Of a stretch of DNA of 64,000 nucleotides, positions 46,488 through 55,227 are shown in pieces. The DNA comes from an uncultured Cyclobacteriaceae bacterium (GTDB lineage: Bacteria > Bacteroidota > Bacteroidia > Cytophagales > Cyclobacteriaceae). Where the stretch lies: positions 62,001 to 126,000 of the forward strand of contig CAKZRQ010000016.1 of assembly GCA_937146645.1 (NCBI GenBank), in the 5' to 3' direction. How positions within the stretch are numbered: position 1 is the first letter of the stretch; each line of letters opens with the position of its first letter. Position numbers and translations under genes: made by a program. The notes below the pieces were generated by a model that worked only from the letters and a program-made list of their open reading frames with translations, was not told the DNA's origin and did not search any database.

Positions 46488-47417
46488 TTAGCTTAGCGGA
46501 AGACGGATAATGTAAGAATCTCTATTTTTAACCTTGAGCTTCCGATCTCGAAGCCATGGATTATACAGTTTCAGGCTTTTATAATTCGAGTCTTGTTGTC
46601 TTGCCCATGAAGCCAAATCCTTTATGTCCTCCTGAACTTTTACCTCTTTGAATTCAGGCAGATAATAAAAATCCTCTTCGGTTAGATTGAAGCCGTATTT
46701 GGATGGGTTTTCGAAAATCACCTTGAAGGCGAGGATTCGGAACATATATCGACTGGTTTCCTCATTCAGATACAAGTCATAGTAGTTTTGGCTTAGCTGC
46801 TGGTTTTGCCTTCTGGAAAAGCCTGTTTGCCCCATATTGTAACTAGCCGCGACCGAAGTCCAATCGCCAAATTTTTCATGTGCTTCCTTAAGGTATTTTG
46901 TAGCAGCAATAGTGGCTTTTTCCATGTGATATCTTTCGTCCACGTCACCCGTTATCTCCAAGCCAAATTCACGGCCAGTATCCCTCATGAATTGCCAGAA
47001 TCCTCTAGCTCCAGCTGGAGAGGTCACATTCATTAAAGCCGATTCGGCTATCGCCAAATATTTAAAATCATCAGGGATTCCGTTTTCAGCCAGAATCTTC
47101 TCGATTTCAGGTAGAAATTTGGTGGACCTCTTCATCAGCATGATCATGTTGGAATGCCAGTATGCATTAACATAAATCTCCCTATCCAATCGTTCCTTAA
47201 CATCAGGAGTACTCAGAGGGACTTCTTCACCAGCGAAAGTGAGTGAATCTGGGAGCCTGAAAAGAGCCACAGGCTCACCTGAGCTTGGTAAAGTCGGATC
47301 ATAAGCTACTGCAGCAGTCGAACTTGAGATAGAGCTCGATTTTACCAGGTTGAAAATCAATAATGCCCAACATAGAATAAGCAAAGAATAGAGTAAATAG
47401 AGATGGGTTTTGTTCAT
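46488..47417 (-). CDS. Membrane-anchored lytic transglycosylase, SLT domain
   Basis: 309 residues. One N-terminal membrane helix (about 5-26) anchors it, and the SLT domain spans about 95-235. The catalytic glutamate is in AIAESAL, followed by ARGFWQFMRDTGREFGL and VAASYNMGQTGF, the expected lysozyme-like motifs. It cleaves peptidoglycan glycan strands. It is co-transcribed with the LOG-family gene, sharing one base with that stop codon. Similar to MltD/MltF-like proteins but without LysM domains. Confidence 0.88.
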   Translation of the reverse strand: MNKTHLYLLYSLLILCWALLIFNLVKSSSISSSTAAVAYDPTLPSSGEPVALFRLPDSLTFAGEEVPLSTPDVKERLDREIYVNAYWHSNMIMLMKRSTKFLPEIEKILAENGIPDDFKYLAIAESALMNVTSPAGARGFWQFMRDTGREFGLEITGDVDERYHMEKATIAATKYLKEAHEKFGDWTSVAASYNMGQTGFSRRQNQQLSQNYYDLYLNEETSRYMFRILAFKVIFENPSKYGFNLTEEDFYYLPEFKEVKVQEDIKDLASWARQQDSNYKSLKLYNPWLRDRKLKVKNRDSYIIRLPLS

Positions 47418-48142
47418 CAGAAATTAGGACAGAGTAGGTATTGAGAATAGAAGTCGTCAATTACTTTAACGGCTTCTGTTGGCGTATCAACAACGGAAAA
47501 TAGTTCTAAATCTTCAGCATTTATATAGGAATACTGTTCCAGCAAAGTGTTTTTTATCCAGTCAATCAACCCAGACCAATAGCTTTTTCCAACCAGCACG
47601 ATTGGAAACCTTCCGATTTTGTTGGTTTGAATTAAGGTGAGTGACTCAAAGAGCTCATCCATGGTTCCAAAACCTCCTGGCAGCACGACGAAACCTTGAG
47701 CATATTTCACGAACATTACTTTTCTCACGAAGAAATAATCGAAGGTGATTAGTTTGTCTCTGTCGATGTAAATATTCTCAAATTGCTCGAATGGTAAAAC
47801 GATGTTGAGTCCAACCGATTTTCCATTTTCAGAATGAGCTCCTTTATTTCCGGCTTCCATTATTCCGGGACCTCCGCCAGTAATTACACCATATCCATGA
47901 CGGACTAGCTTTGCGGAAATTTCTTCCGCCATTTTATAGTATTTATGATCTCGAGGTGTTCTGGCCGAACCAAAAACCGATACACAAGGGCCAATTTTAG
48001 CGAGTTTTTCAAAACCCTCCACAAATTCGGACATAACCTTGAAGATGGCCCAGGAGTCGGAGCTTTTTATTTCATTCCAGTCGCGCTCTTTAAAAGCCTT
48101 TCTAATTCTATCTTCTTCAGATTTATTTTCGATTTCAGCCAT
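47417..48142 (-). CDS. LOG family (TIGR00730-type) Rossmann-fold protein
   Basis: 241 residues. The nucleotide-binding blocks VFGSARTPRD, ITGGGPGIMEAGNKGA and VLPGGFGTMDELFE carry the PGGxGTxxE motif of LOG proteins. Homologues are phosphoribohydrolases that release bases from nucleoside 5'-monophosphates. They were once called lysine decarboxylases by mistake. First gene of an operon with the transglycosylase. Confidence 0.9.
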   Translation of the reverse strand: MAEIENKSEEDRIRKAFKERDWNEIKSSDSWAIFKVMSEFVEGFEKLAKIGPCVSVFGSARTPRDHKYYKMAEEISAKLVRHGYGVITGGGPGIMEAGNKGAHSENGKSVGLNIVLPFEQFENIYIDRDKLITFDYFFVRKVMFVKYAQGFVVLPGGFGTMDELFESLTLIQTNKIGRFPIVLVGKSYWSGLIDWIKNTLLEQYSYINAEDLELFSVVDTPTEAVKVIDDFYSQYLLCPNF

Positions 48143-48400
48143 GGGTTCCGAATTTTAGTTTAAAAATATTGATCAAATAAGGGCTAGAACATTATTGTTA
48201 ACGTCACTGTCCGATATTTGATCTTTAAATATCCTTAAACAAACCGACAATTCTTTTATCCACTGCTTGTTCTTTTCTGGATAAAAAAAATCATTTCAAC
48301 TCATTTATCCCTAATTGCCCACAAAGTTGCTATTTCATCATTTTTTTGATCTTTGTATTCGAGTATATTGCCATGAGAAAGGCAGAAAAGAAATTCCTAT
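48143..48400. other. Divergent intergenic region
   Basis: About 260 AT-rich bases between the LOG gene (minus) and the small membrane genes (plus). GATCTTTG, close to the -7 consensus, lies near 48350. No coding signal is convincing; the frame overlapping the start of the next gene is a shadow. Confidence 0.5.
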
Positions 48401-48760
48401 ATGCTGAAAGTTGGAGAAATCGTAAAAACAGTCAAGGGTCTGGTAGAAACCAAAGTGGACCTAATGAAGCTGGAAATCCAAGAGGAATTCCTGGGTATCA
48501 TAGCCAGATTAATTCTTTTGGTAATGATTGGCTCCATCGTATTATTGGTGCTACTCTATTTCAGCCTTGCCTTAGCTTTCTATCTTAGCTCTGTTACGGG
48601 TCATCCCTTCATGGGATTCCTTATCGTTGGTCTCATTTTTATGCTGTTGCTATTTGGGCTTTTTTACGTCAGATATTCCCCTGCCGTACAGGAAAGAATT
48701 CAGTTAGCTTTGAGAAATTTTATCCTTAGAAATAGAAAAGATTCTGAAGATGATAACTAA
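48401..48760 (+). CDS. Phage-holin-family-like (DUF1469-type) small membrane protein
   Basis: 119 residues: an amphipathic N-terminal segment (GEIVKTVKGLVETKVDLMKLEIQEE), two membrane helices (about 33-58 and 68-90) and a basic, then acidic, tail. This is the layout of the DUF1469 / holin superfamily III family, common in Bacteroidota chromosomes without any phage. It overlaps the next gene by eleven bases. A role in lysis is unlikely here; real function unknown. Confidence 0.7.
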   Translation: MLKVGEIVKTVKGLVETKVDLMKLEIQEEFLGIIARLILLVMIGSIVLLVLLYFSLALAFYLSSVTGHPFMGFLIVGLIFMLLLFGLFYVRYSPAVQERIQLALRNFILRNRKDSEDDN

Positions 48761-49139
48761 AGAGGATTTGGTTAAGAAAGAGGAGGAGTTGGAGCAAACC
48801 CTCGATCAGCAGCTTTCTTTTGCGAAGCAAGATTCGGGTAATATTCTTCGAATAGGTGGATTAGCTTTGGCGGCTGGCCTACTTACCTATGCCATCGTAA
48901 ATCGAAAAAACCGGAAAGAGGAGAGGAAAATTGAGAGAGCACTTGAGACGCTTGAGCGTGAGGGTCTTCTGAATGAGGAAATAGAAGAGCGACTTACTAA
49001 TCCGCAGAAAACTACTTTTTGGCCAAGTATAGGTCAGCGGTTGCTGTTGGTAGGTTTGGCATACGCCAAAGAAAAATACCTCCCGGACTTACTGAAAAAT
49101 CTTGGATTAAATGGCGAGGATCAGGGGGAAGATATTTGA
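48750..49139 (+). CDS. Hypothetical membrane-associated protein
   Basis: 129 residues. A charged N-terminal helix (EDLVKKEEELEQTLDQQL) is followed by a hydrophobic segment at about 26-44 (GGLALAAGLLTYAIV), a second charged helical stretch (RKEERKIERALETLEREG), and a moderately hydrophobic segment near the C-terminus (RLLLVGLAYAKEKYL). I do not recognise a family. Starts and stops overlap both neighbours, so the three genes are translationally linked. Confidence 0.7.
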   Translation: MITKEDLVKKEEELEQTLDQQLSFAKQDSGNILRIGGLALAAGLLTYAIVNRKNRKEERKIERALETLEREGLLNEEIEERLTNPQKTTFWPSIGQRLLLVGLAYAKEKYLPDLLKNLGLNGEDQGEDI

Positions 49140-49881
49140 GTCTTTTCGAGAGCTTCACCTTGCTGGACGCAAAGCAATAGCCTGGTTGATCGATCCGGAT
49201 AAGTCTACTGTTTCTAAGATCCGGGAGCTCGGTATTTCAAAATTTCCCGTGGATTTCATTTTTGTTGGCGGCAGCCAAATGAACATTGACAATTTTGAAG
49301 AAATCGTTTCTGAAATTAAGTCTGAAGCTGGATCGAAGCCCATCATTCTCTTCCCCGGCTCTCATTCTCAGCTTTCACATAGTGCGGATGGCCTCCTTTT
49401 TTTGAATTTGATTTCAGGGCGAAATCCACGCTTTTTGATTGATGAGCAGGTCAAGGCTGCTAAGGATTTACAGGCCATGGATATTGAGGTATTGCCGACC
49501 GCATATTTGCTGGTGAACGATGGCAAACTTGGGAGCGTACATTATGCCAGCCAGACTTTGCCGATGCTAAATTCAGATGTGGAGGAGGTTGTTGATACAG
49601 CTCTGGCAGGAAGATTTATGGGTATGGAAATGACCTATTTGGATGCCGGAAGTGGCTCTGACAGTCCAGTAAGTTCAGAGGTAATTTTAAAAACAAAGAA
49701 TGTGATCGACGGACCATTAATAATTGGAGGAGGATTAGATACGATCGACAAATGTAAATCAGCTTTTGACGCTGGTGCGGATGTTTTGGTTTTGGGTAAT
49801 GCCATAGAAAAAGACCCCAGCCTATTGACTGAGGTCCTTGATAATATCCAAATTCGAAATTTCTCCTTAAACGTTAATTAG
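49111..49881 (+). CDS. Geranylgeranylglyceryl / heptaprenylglyceryl phosphate synthase, PcrB family
   Basis: 256-residue TIM barrel. AIAWLIDPDKS is the family opening; LFPGSHSQLS, YLDAGSGSDSPVS and IIGGGLDTIDKC are the phosphate-binding and active-site loops. The enzyme joins a polyprenyl diphosphate to sn-glycerol 1-phosphate through an ether bond, the first committed step of archaeal membrane lipids, and is also found in Bacteroidota and Bacillota. Prenyl chain length cannot be set from sequence alone. It overlaps the preceding small gene by 29 bases and the convergent AraC gene by 15. Confidence 0.88.
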   Translation: MARIRGKIFESFRELHLAGRKAIAWLIDPDKSTVSKIRELGISKFPVDFIFVGGSQMNIDNFEEIVSEIKSEAGSKPIILFPGSHSQLSHSADGLLFLNLISGRNPRFLIDEQVKAAKDLQAMDIEVLPTAYLLVNDGKLGSVHYASQTLPMLNSDVEEVVDTALAGRFMGMEMTYLDAGSGSDSPVSSEVILKTKNVIDGPLIIGGGLDTIDKCKSAFDAGADVLVLGNAIEKDPSLLTEVLDNIQIRNFSLNVN

Positions 49882-50793
49882 GGATTCTCTTCTCCTCATT
49901 TTGCCGGCAGGCACCCCATACATCATTTTAAATCTTCTACAGAAATAAGCTGTGTCTTTATACCCTACTTCCTTACCGATATCTCGGATGGATTTTTTGG
50001 TTGTTCTTAGAAGGTCAACCGCCGATTCCATTCGTTGGTATTCAATGTAATCCTGAGGATTGATTCCTGTAAGCATTTTAAAATACTGCCCTACGTAGTC
50101 TTCGGAAACATTAGCGACTTTTGCCAAAACCTTATTCGAAAGATCTCCACTCAAATTGTTCTTGATATAATTGAATAGATCAATTAGCCTTGGATCCTTG
50201 AAGTATGTGGAATTCGTAGAAAGCTCTTCGACGAATAATTGATTCTTTAGAATATGCCTTAGGATTTCAATTACAAGCACCTCTGTTTGGCAGCTTAAAG
50301 ATCTTTCCTTGCCAACGCTGTTTTGCTCCTGCTCTTTCATTAAATCCTCAATGATGGTACCTACGCGATCATTAAATCGGATGGTGAAAGGAGGAATGGA
50401 AAGGGAATTAAAAAAATTCACCACATCGAAAACTTTAGACTCGAAGCTCATCATGGAGATGCAGTCGTCTTCGGTATTTCGTATGTCGTAGAAACTCAGG
50501 CTTTGAAGATGCTTTTTCTTAACATCCCTGAATTTGTCCATTTTAATCTGGTTCTTCTTGGTGCCACCACCAAGCGTCAAATAAGTTTTCTGGCCTCCAG
50601 GAATAAAAAGTACTTCGCCCTCATTTACAACTTCCTGATTCTCTCCAAATTTCAAGCTACCCTGATGAAGAAGGATGAGAACATTATCCTTTTCGGAGTA
50701 ATCGAGAATAGAAAGGGGTTTCTCAATTCGGTAATTGGTACCGCGAAGAAATCGGACTTTTACCGATTCAATCACCTTATTGTAATAATCCAT
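49867..50793 (-). CDS. AraC-family transcriptional regulator
   Basis: 308 residues. The N-terminal part (about 1-110) looks like a cupin-type sensor fold (VLILLHQGSLKFGENQEVV, EGEVLFIPGGQKTYL). The C-terminal AraC DNA-binding domain (about 200-305) has two helix-turn-helices: NKVLAKVANVSEDYVGQYFK and RDIGKEVGYKDTAYFCRRFK. The ligand is unknown. The 3' end overlaps the convergent lipid synthase gene. Confidence 0.88.
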   Translation of the reverse strand: MDYYNKVIESVKVRFLRGTNYRIEKPLSILDYSEKDNVLILLHQGSLKFGENQEVVNEGEVLFIPGGQKTYLTLGGGTKKNQIKMDKFRDVKKKHLQSLSFYDIRNTEDDCISMMSFESKVFDVVNFFNSLSIPPFTIRFNDRVGTIIEDLMKEQEQNSVGKERSLSCQTEVLVIEILRHILKNQLFVEELSTNSTYFKDPRLIDLFNYIKNNLSGDLSNKVLAKVANVSEDYVGQYFKMLTGINPQDYIEYQRMESAVDLLRTTKKSIRDIGKEVGYKDTAYFCRRFKMMYGVPAGKMRRRESLINV

Positions 50794-50875
50794 GAAAAAT
50801 TTGAATAATGAGCAACAAAATTAGCACTATTTAGGTGATAAACTGCAGCCATTCAAAAAATATTGCATCAGAAAA

Positions 50876-50907
50876 TAAAAAAAAGGTGTAAAAATTGATT
50901 TTACACC
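50876..50907 (-). terminator. Intrinsic terminator of the acyl-CoA dehydrogenase gene
   Basis: GGTGTAAAA (50885-50893) pairs with TTTTACACC (50899-50907) around a five-base loop. On the minus strand the stem is followed by nine or more T. Confidence 0.88.
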
Positions 50908-50919
50908 TTGAAATTATGA

Positions 50920-52059
50920 TTATTTCAGGATTCCCCTCGAAATAACAATTTTTTGAATTTCCGAGGTTCCTTCATAGATCTGAGTGATTTTGGCATCTCT
51001 CATTAATCTTTCTACATGGTACTCTTTCACATATCCATAGCCACCATGAACCTGCACAGCTTCCACAGTCACATCCATCGCAACCTGAGAGGCATAGAGC
51101 TTCGCCATGGCTGATGCATGGGCATAATCTTTACCCTGATCCTTAATGACGGCTGCTTTATAAACCAGCATTCTTGCTGCTTCAATTGTTGTTGCCATAT
51201 CAGCTAATTTAAATTGAATAGCCTGATGTTGACTGATTGGTTTTCCAAAGGCTTTCCTTTCCTTCGAATATGCTAATGCGAATTCATATGCTCCCGCTGC
51301 AATTCCCAATGCCTGAGCTGCTATTCCAATTCTACCCCCATTTAATGTTTCCATGGCAAATCTGAACCCGAAGCCTTCATCGCCTATCCGGTTTTCTGCT
51401 GGTACTTTTACGTCGGTGAACATTAAGGAATGTGTATCAGAACCTCTGATACCTAGCTTATCCTCTTTTTTACCAATAACAAAACCTTCCCATCCTTTTT
51501 CTACGATGAAAACCGAAATTCCTTTATGTCCCAGGCTAGCATTAGTTTGTGCAATAACCAAGTACACACTAGCAGTACTCCCATTGGTTATCCAGTTTTT
51601 GGTTCCATTCAGGATGTAATGATTTCCTTCAAGTTTTGCTTCTGTTCGCTGAGAAGTAGCATCTGAACCTGCCTCAGGTTCAGACAAACAAAAAGCCCCG
51701 AGAATTTCTCCAGTTGCTAATCTTTTTAGGTATTTCTCTTTCTGCTCCTCAGTTCCATATTTTTCAAGCCCCCAGCATACTAGTGAGTTGTTTACTGACA
51801 TGGAGACTGATGCAGATGCATCAATTTTTGATAGTTCTTCCATGGCAAGCACGTAGGAAAGGGTATCCATTCCTCCTCCGTTGTAATTCTCGTTCACCAT
51901 CATTCCCATGAAGCCAAGCTCTCCCATTTGTTTTACTTGATCTGTCGGAAATTTGGCTTCTGAATCCCTTTCTATTACTCCTGGAAGTAGTTCAGAATGA
52001 GCAAAGTCTCTCGCTGCGTCTCTTACTGCTAAATGCTCTTCAGATAACTCAAAATTCAT
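50920..52059 (-). CDS. Acyl-CoA dehydrogenase (short-chain / butyryl type)
   Basis: 379 residues, a normal length for the family. The flavoenzyme oxidises the alpha-beta bond of acyl-CoA. FAD-binding and substrate blocks are CLSEPEAGSDATS, WITNGS, NRIGDEGFGF, and YEGTSEIQKI near the C-terminus, where E363 is the catalytic base position of butyryl-CoA and short-chain enzymes. It sits alone between terminators. Chain-length specificity is inferred from resemblance only. Confidence 0.92.
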   Translation of the reverse strand: MNFELSEEHLAVRDAARDFAHSELLPGVIERDSEAKFPTDQVKQMGELGFMGMMVNENYNGGGMDTLSYVLAMEELSKIDASASVSMSVNNSLVCWGLEKYGTEEQKEKYLKRLATGEILGAFCLSEPEAGSDATSQRTEAKLEGNHYILNGTKNWITNGSTASVYLVIAQTNASLGHKGISVFIVEKGWEGFVIGKKEDKLGIRGSDTHSLMFTDVKVPAENRIGDEGFGFRFAMETLNGGRIGIAAQALGIAAGAYEFALAYSKERKAFGKPISQHQAIQFKLADMATTIEAARMLVYKAAVIKDQGKDYAHASAMAKLYASQVAMDVTVEAVQVHGGYGYVKEYHVERLMRDAKITQIYEGTSEIQKIVISRGILK

Positions 52060-52108
52060 CTTTATTTGGGTTTAATTTTCGAAATGTTGAAGATATCCTA
52101 AAATAAGA

Positions 52109-52132
52109 AAAGGGGCAAAATGCTGCCCCTTT
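52109..52132 (-). terminator. Intrinsic terminator after the zinc peptidase gene
   Basis: AAAGGGGCA (52109-52117) pairs with TGCCCCTTT (52124-52132) around a six-base loop. T-rich sequence follows on the minus strand, and an A/T-rich arm on the other side could make it bidirectional. Confidence 0.8.
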
Positions 52133-52153
52133 CTCAATTTTTTTTGATCTGGA

Positions 52154-52843
52154 TCAATCTCGATTTCCGAAGAAAATCATGATGTAGTATGCCAGTGTGG
52201 CAAGTGAAGCCAGAGCTGCAACCACATAGGTCATGGCGGCCCATTTAAGAGCATCTTTTGACATGGCGTATTCTTCGGTGGTTACCACGTTTCTTTCCTT
52301 TACCCATGCAAGGGCTCGAGCACTCGCGTCAAATTCAACCGGAAGGGTGACCAAAGTGAACAAGGTCATAATGCCGTAAGAACCTACCACGATGTAACCG
52401 ATGAATGGAACTGGAAGACCTAGTGCAAAACCTCCAAAAAGAGAAGCCAATAACACAATGTTCAGGATTCGACCTGAAATATTCTGTAATGGAACCAGTC
52501 TGGATCTAAGGTTCAGCCAAGTGTATTGAGTGGCATGCTGAACAGCGTGACCACATTCGTGAGCGGCAACAGCTGTAGCTGCTGCGTTTCTTCCATAAAA
52601 TACATCAGGGCTAAGATTGACAGTACGGTTCATTGGGTTGTAATGATCCGAAAGTTGTCCCTCTACACATTGAACCTGGACATCACGAATCTGGTGATCT
52701 GCAAGCATGAGCTTTGCAATTTCCTCACCTGAAAGGTTAGCCTTAAGGGCTGTTTGTGAATATTTTTTGAATTTACTCTTGAGTCTGCTGCTGACTATGA
52801 AGCCAAGCAACGCAAAAAAGCCTACTATTATAAAGATTCCCAT
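52154..52843 (-). CDS. YugP-type zinc metallopeptidase, membrane-bound
   Basis: 229 residues. An N-terminal membrane helix (about 2-18) leads into the metallopeptidase domain with HECGH at residues 95-99, an HExxH zinc motif, and a likely third ligand in VEFDASARA. Two or three further hydrophobic helices lie at about 125-165 and 205-225. The family is a neutral zinc peptidase of unknown substrate. It forms the last gene of the minus-strand series that includes panC and panD. Confidence 0.88.
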   Translation of the reverse strand: MGIFIIVGFFALLGFIVSSRLKSKFKKYSQTALKANLSGEEIAKLMLADHQIRDVQVQCVEGQLSDHYNPMNRTVNLSPDVFYGRNAAATAVAAHECGHAVQHATQYTWLNLRSRLVPLQNISGRILNIVLLASLFGGFALGLPVPFIGYIVVGSYGIMTLFTLVTLPVEFDASARALAWVKERNVVTTEEYAMSKDALKWAAMTYVVAALASLATLAYYIMIFFGNRD

Positions 52844-52875
52844 TTTCTTCTAAGTTTGAGTTTTTCGATACGAAT

Positions 52876-53883
52876 TTATTCAGTAGCGGTTTTACTTGGT
52901 GGGGAGATTCTAAGCATCCAAACCCAGCTTATCAAACCAGCTACTACCATCAGAATCATCTGAGTGCCATGAACGATGGCAGCAAATATTTTTCCATCAG
53001 TTTCTGATATCCCGAATTGTATCAAAATCAAGGCCACCAGTGCATGGAAGGTACCGATGCCACCTTGAACCGGTGCTAGCATGCCAATAGTGGCCATAAC
53101 CATGACTAAAAGGATTTCACCTGAGGACAAAATGGCAGTGCTCTGAATGGCTTTGGTCACCAAATACAAAGTGAAAAAATAGATTATCCATATTAAAATG
53201 GAGCTTAGCCAAAATCCCAAAGGATTCTTAATGGCATTGATTTGCTTTAGTCCACCACCAATGTCACGGATGAAAGCCTGGACCTTTTGGATAAATCCAT
53301 GATTTCTGAATCTTCTCCCAACCATATATAGGAGCAAAATGAAGATAATTGATCCGCCTAGAAAAATGGGAAGATTGCTCAAGACTGAGTCCATCAAGGA
53401 TTCAAGATTGACAAATTCATTCGCGAGTTCAAGGAAAAGCTGATTCTGTAATATGAAGGCCAGCAGGATAACTCCAAGCATGAACAAGAAATCAATCGTT
53501 CGCTCAAGTATTACTGTACCAATAAGATGGCCAAGTGGAATTCCATTACTCCTGTTTAAAGCACCACATTTCGCTACTTCACCAGCTCTTGGTATCAGAA
53601 GGTTCACCAGATACCCAATCATGACTGCGTGGTAAGCCCTTGAGGGACTTGGTGGTGTCCCTTCCTCCTCAGAGATTATCAGGGTCCATCTCCAACCTCG
53701 AATCCAAAAGCCTAAAAGTGAAATGGCCAGTGAGCCCAGAATCCAGCCCCAGTTACTGGTGTAAAGCTGCTGGAGAAGGGATTCAAACTCTATGTCCTTA
53801 TATAGAAACCAAAAGATCCAAAGTGCTATCAAAAGTGAGATAGTCACCTGAATGATTTGCTTTATTTTAGGAGAGAGGCTCAA
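52876..53883 (-). CDS. Flippase-like membrane protein, lysylphosphatidylglycerol synthase TM family
   Basis: 335 residues with about eight membrane helices. Family hallmarks include [22 protein letters not shown] and [15 protein letters not shown], the conserved RAGE segment of the LPG_synthase_TM / AglD / UPF0104 family. There is no soluble MprF synthetase domain. The family is linked to moving lipids or lipid-linked compounds across the membrane. It overlaps the panD stop by four bases, a neighbourhood common in Bacteroidota. Confidence 0.85.
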   Translation of the reverse strand: MSLSPKIKQIIQVTISLLIALWIFWFLYKDIEFESLLQQLYTSNWGWILGSLAISLLGFWIRGWRWTLIISEEEGTPPSPSRAYHAVMIGYLVNLLIPRAGEVAKCGALNRSNGIPLGHLIGTVILERTIDFLFMLGVILLAFILQNQLFLELANEFVNLESLMDSVLSNLPIFLGGSIIFILLLYMVGRRFRNHGFIQKVQAFIRDIGGGLKQINAIKNPLGFWLSSILIWIIYFFTLYLVTKAIQSTAILSSGEILLVMVMATIGMLAPVQGGIGTFHALVALILIQFGISETDGKIFAAIVHGTQMILMVVAGLISWVWMLRISPPSKTATE

Positions 53884-54227
53884 ATCACTTTATTATGTTC
53901 ATCCGGAAAAATAACTGTTGGCTTGAATGATTTGGCTTCTTCAAAATCCATGCTAGCGTATGAAATAATGATTACGATATCTCCGACCTGAGCCTTCCTC
54001 GCGGCCGGTCCATTCAAGCAGATTTCTCCACTTCCTCTTTTTCCTTTAATCACATATGTTTCAAGTCGCTCGCCATTATCAATGTTGACAATGTGGACCT
54101 TTTCATTTTCGATTAAATTGGCTGCATCCATCAGATCTTCGTCGATGGTGATAGAACCGACATAGTGAAGTTCAGCCTGGGTAATCTTCACCCGGTGTAT
54201 TTTGGATTTTAATAGTTGGATATTCAT
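53880..54227 (-). CDS. panD: Aspartate 1-decarboxylase proenzyme
   Basis: 115 residues. The pyruvoyl enzyme makes beta-alanine from L-aspartate for pantothenate. The self-cleavage site is G24-S25 ([16 protein letters not shown]), with a conserved [10 protein letters not shown] and [13 protein letters not shown] following. It lies 21 bases after panC, so the two beta-alanine and pantothenate steps share an operon. Confidence 0.96.
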   Translation of the reverse strand: MNIQLLKSKIHRVKITQAELHYVGSITIDEDLMDAANLIENEKVHIVNIDNGERLETYVIKGKRGSGEICLNGPAARKAQVGDIVIIISYASMDFEEAKSFKPTVIFPDEHNKVI

Positions 54228-54248
54228 TTTCAGAATTTTGCCGCGAAC

Positions 54249-55097
54249 TTAGTCAATAACCGGCAGATTATCGATCAATCTCACATCTCCCACATTTGCT
54301 GCTACACAAATAGAGCTTTTTTGACTGCTGTCAAAGCTAGAATAGAGTTTGAAGGACTCGGGGTGAACCAGGTCAAAATACTCCAACTTGGTATCGGCTG
54401 AGCTTTGAAAGTCTTTTTCGATATTCTGCCGAACGGCAAACCATTCTTGTCCATCCAATAGTTCCTTCTTTGCCTTGCTCAGGCTGTCAAAGAGAATTAA
54501 AGCTGTTTTGCGCTCAGCATCAGAAAGTCGGACATTCCGTGAGGAATAAGCCAAACCATCTGCTTCACGTTTTGTTGGAACCACTTCTATCTGGATTTGA
54601 AAAGAAAGGTCGGCAACCAATCTTTTAATTACTGCGATTTGCTGAAGGTCTTTCTGACCAAAGAATGCCGTTTGCGGTTTGACCAGATTAAAAAGTTTAC
54701 TTACCACCAGTCCTACTCCGCTAAAATGCCCTGGCCTATATTTTCCTTCCAGTACATTTTCCAAACTTCCGAAACTAAGAGCCATTTCTGATTCTGTTGG
54801 ATACATGGTCTTAGTGCTCGGGGCAAAAACAGCGTGAACTCCGCTTTCCTTCAGCAGCTTCAAATCATTTTCCAGGGTCTTGGGATAGGTTTCGAAATCT
54901 TTTGGATTATTAAACTGTGTTGGATTTACAAAAATTGAGACGATGGTAAAATCGCATTTTTTTAACGAAGCTTTCACCAGTTCCATATGTCCCACATGAA
55001 GTGCACCCATGGTGGGAACGAAGCCTATGCTTTGGCCTCCGGCCAAAATCTCAATACGCACTTTAGCCCATTCCTGGGGTGTTTTTAGGACTTTCAA
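54249..55097 (-). CDS. panC: Pantothenate synthetase
   Basis: 282 residues. Joins pantoate and beta-alanine using ATP. The HIGH-like motif is in PTMGALHVGHMELV and the KMSKS-like loop is in YSSRNVRLS; IFVNPTQFN and FFGQKDLQQ are active-site blocks. First gene of the panC-panD-flippase-peptidase series, divergent from the GT5-like gene at 55228. Confidence 0.96.
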   Translation of the reverse strand: MKVLKTPQEWAKVRIEILAGGQSIGFVPTMGALHVGHMELVKASLKKCDFTIVSIFVNPTQFNNPKDFETYPKTLENDLKLLKESGVHAVFAPSTKTMYPTESEMALSFGSLENVLEGKYRPGHFSGVGLVVSKLFNLVKPQTAFFGQKDLQQIAVIKRLVADLSFQIQIEVVPTKREADGLAYSSRNVRLSDAERKTALILFDSLSKAKKELLDGQEWFAVRQNIEKDFQSSADTKLEYFDLVHPESFKLYSSFDSSQKSSICVAANVGDVRLIDNLPVID

Positions 55098-55177
55098 TTT
55101 TGGGTTTTGGAGAAGAGTGAAAAACCTTAAATCTAGATTATTATTTACATAATCAATGCATTACGGCCTTTTTTTCT

Positions 55178-55185
55178 TATCTTTG
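55178..55185 (+). promoter_or_regulatory. -7 element upstream of the GT5-like gene
   Basis: TATCTTTG matches TAnnTTTG exactly and lies 43 bases before the ATG. No clear -33 TTG was found. Confidence 0.55.
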
Positions 55186-55227
55186 CGGAGTTGTTTTTTC
55201 ACCATTCAATTATAAACTCCCAAAAGT

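Noticed and set aside
48346..48588. 80-residue frame overlapping the holin-like gene
   Set aside because: Out of frame with the conserved membrane protein and without any domain; low-complexity polar sequence.
48401..48760. Prophage remnant suggested by the holin-like protein
   Set aside because: No phage genes nearby; DUF1469-type proteins are common chromosomal genes in Bacteroidota.
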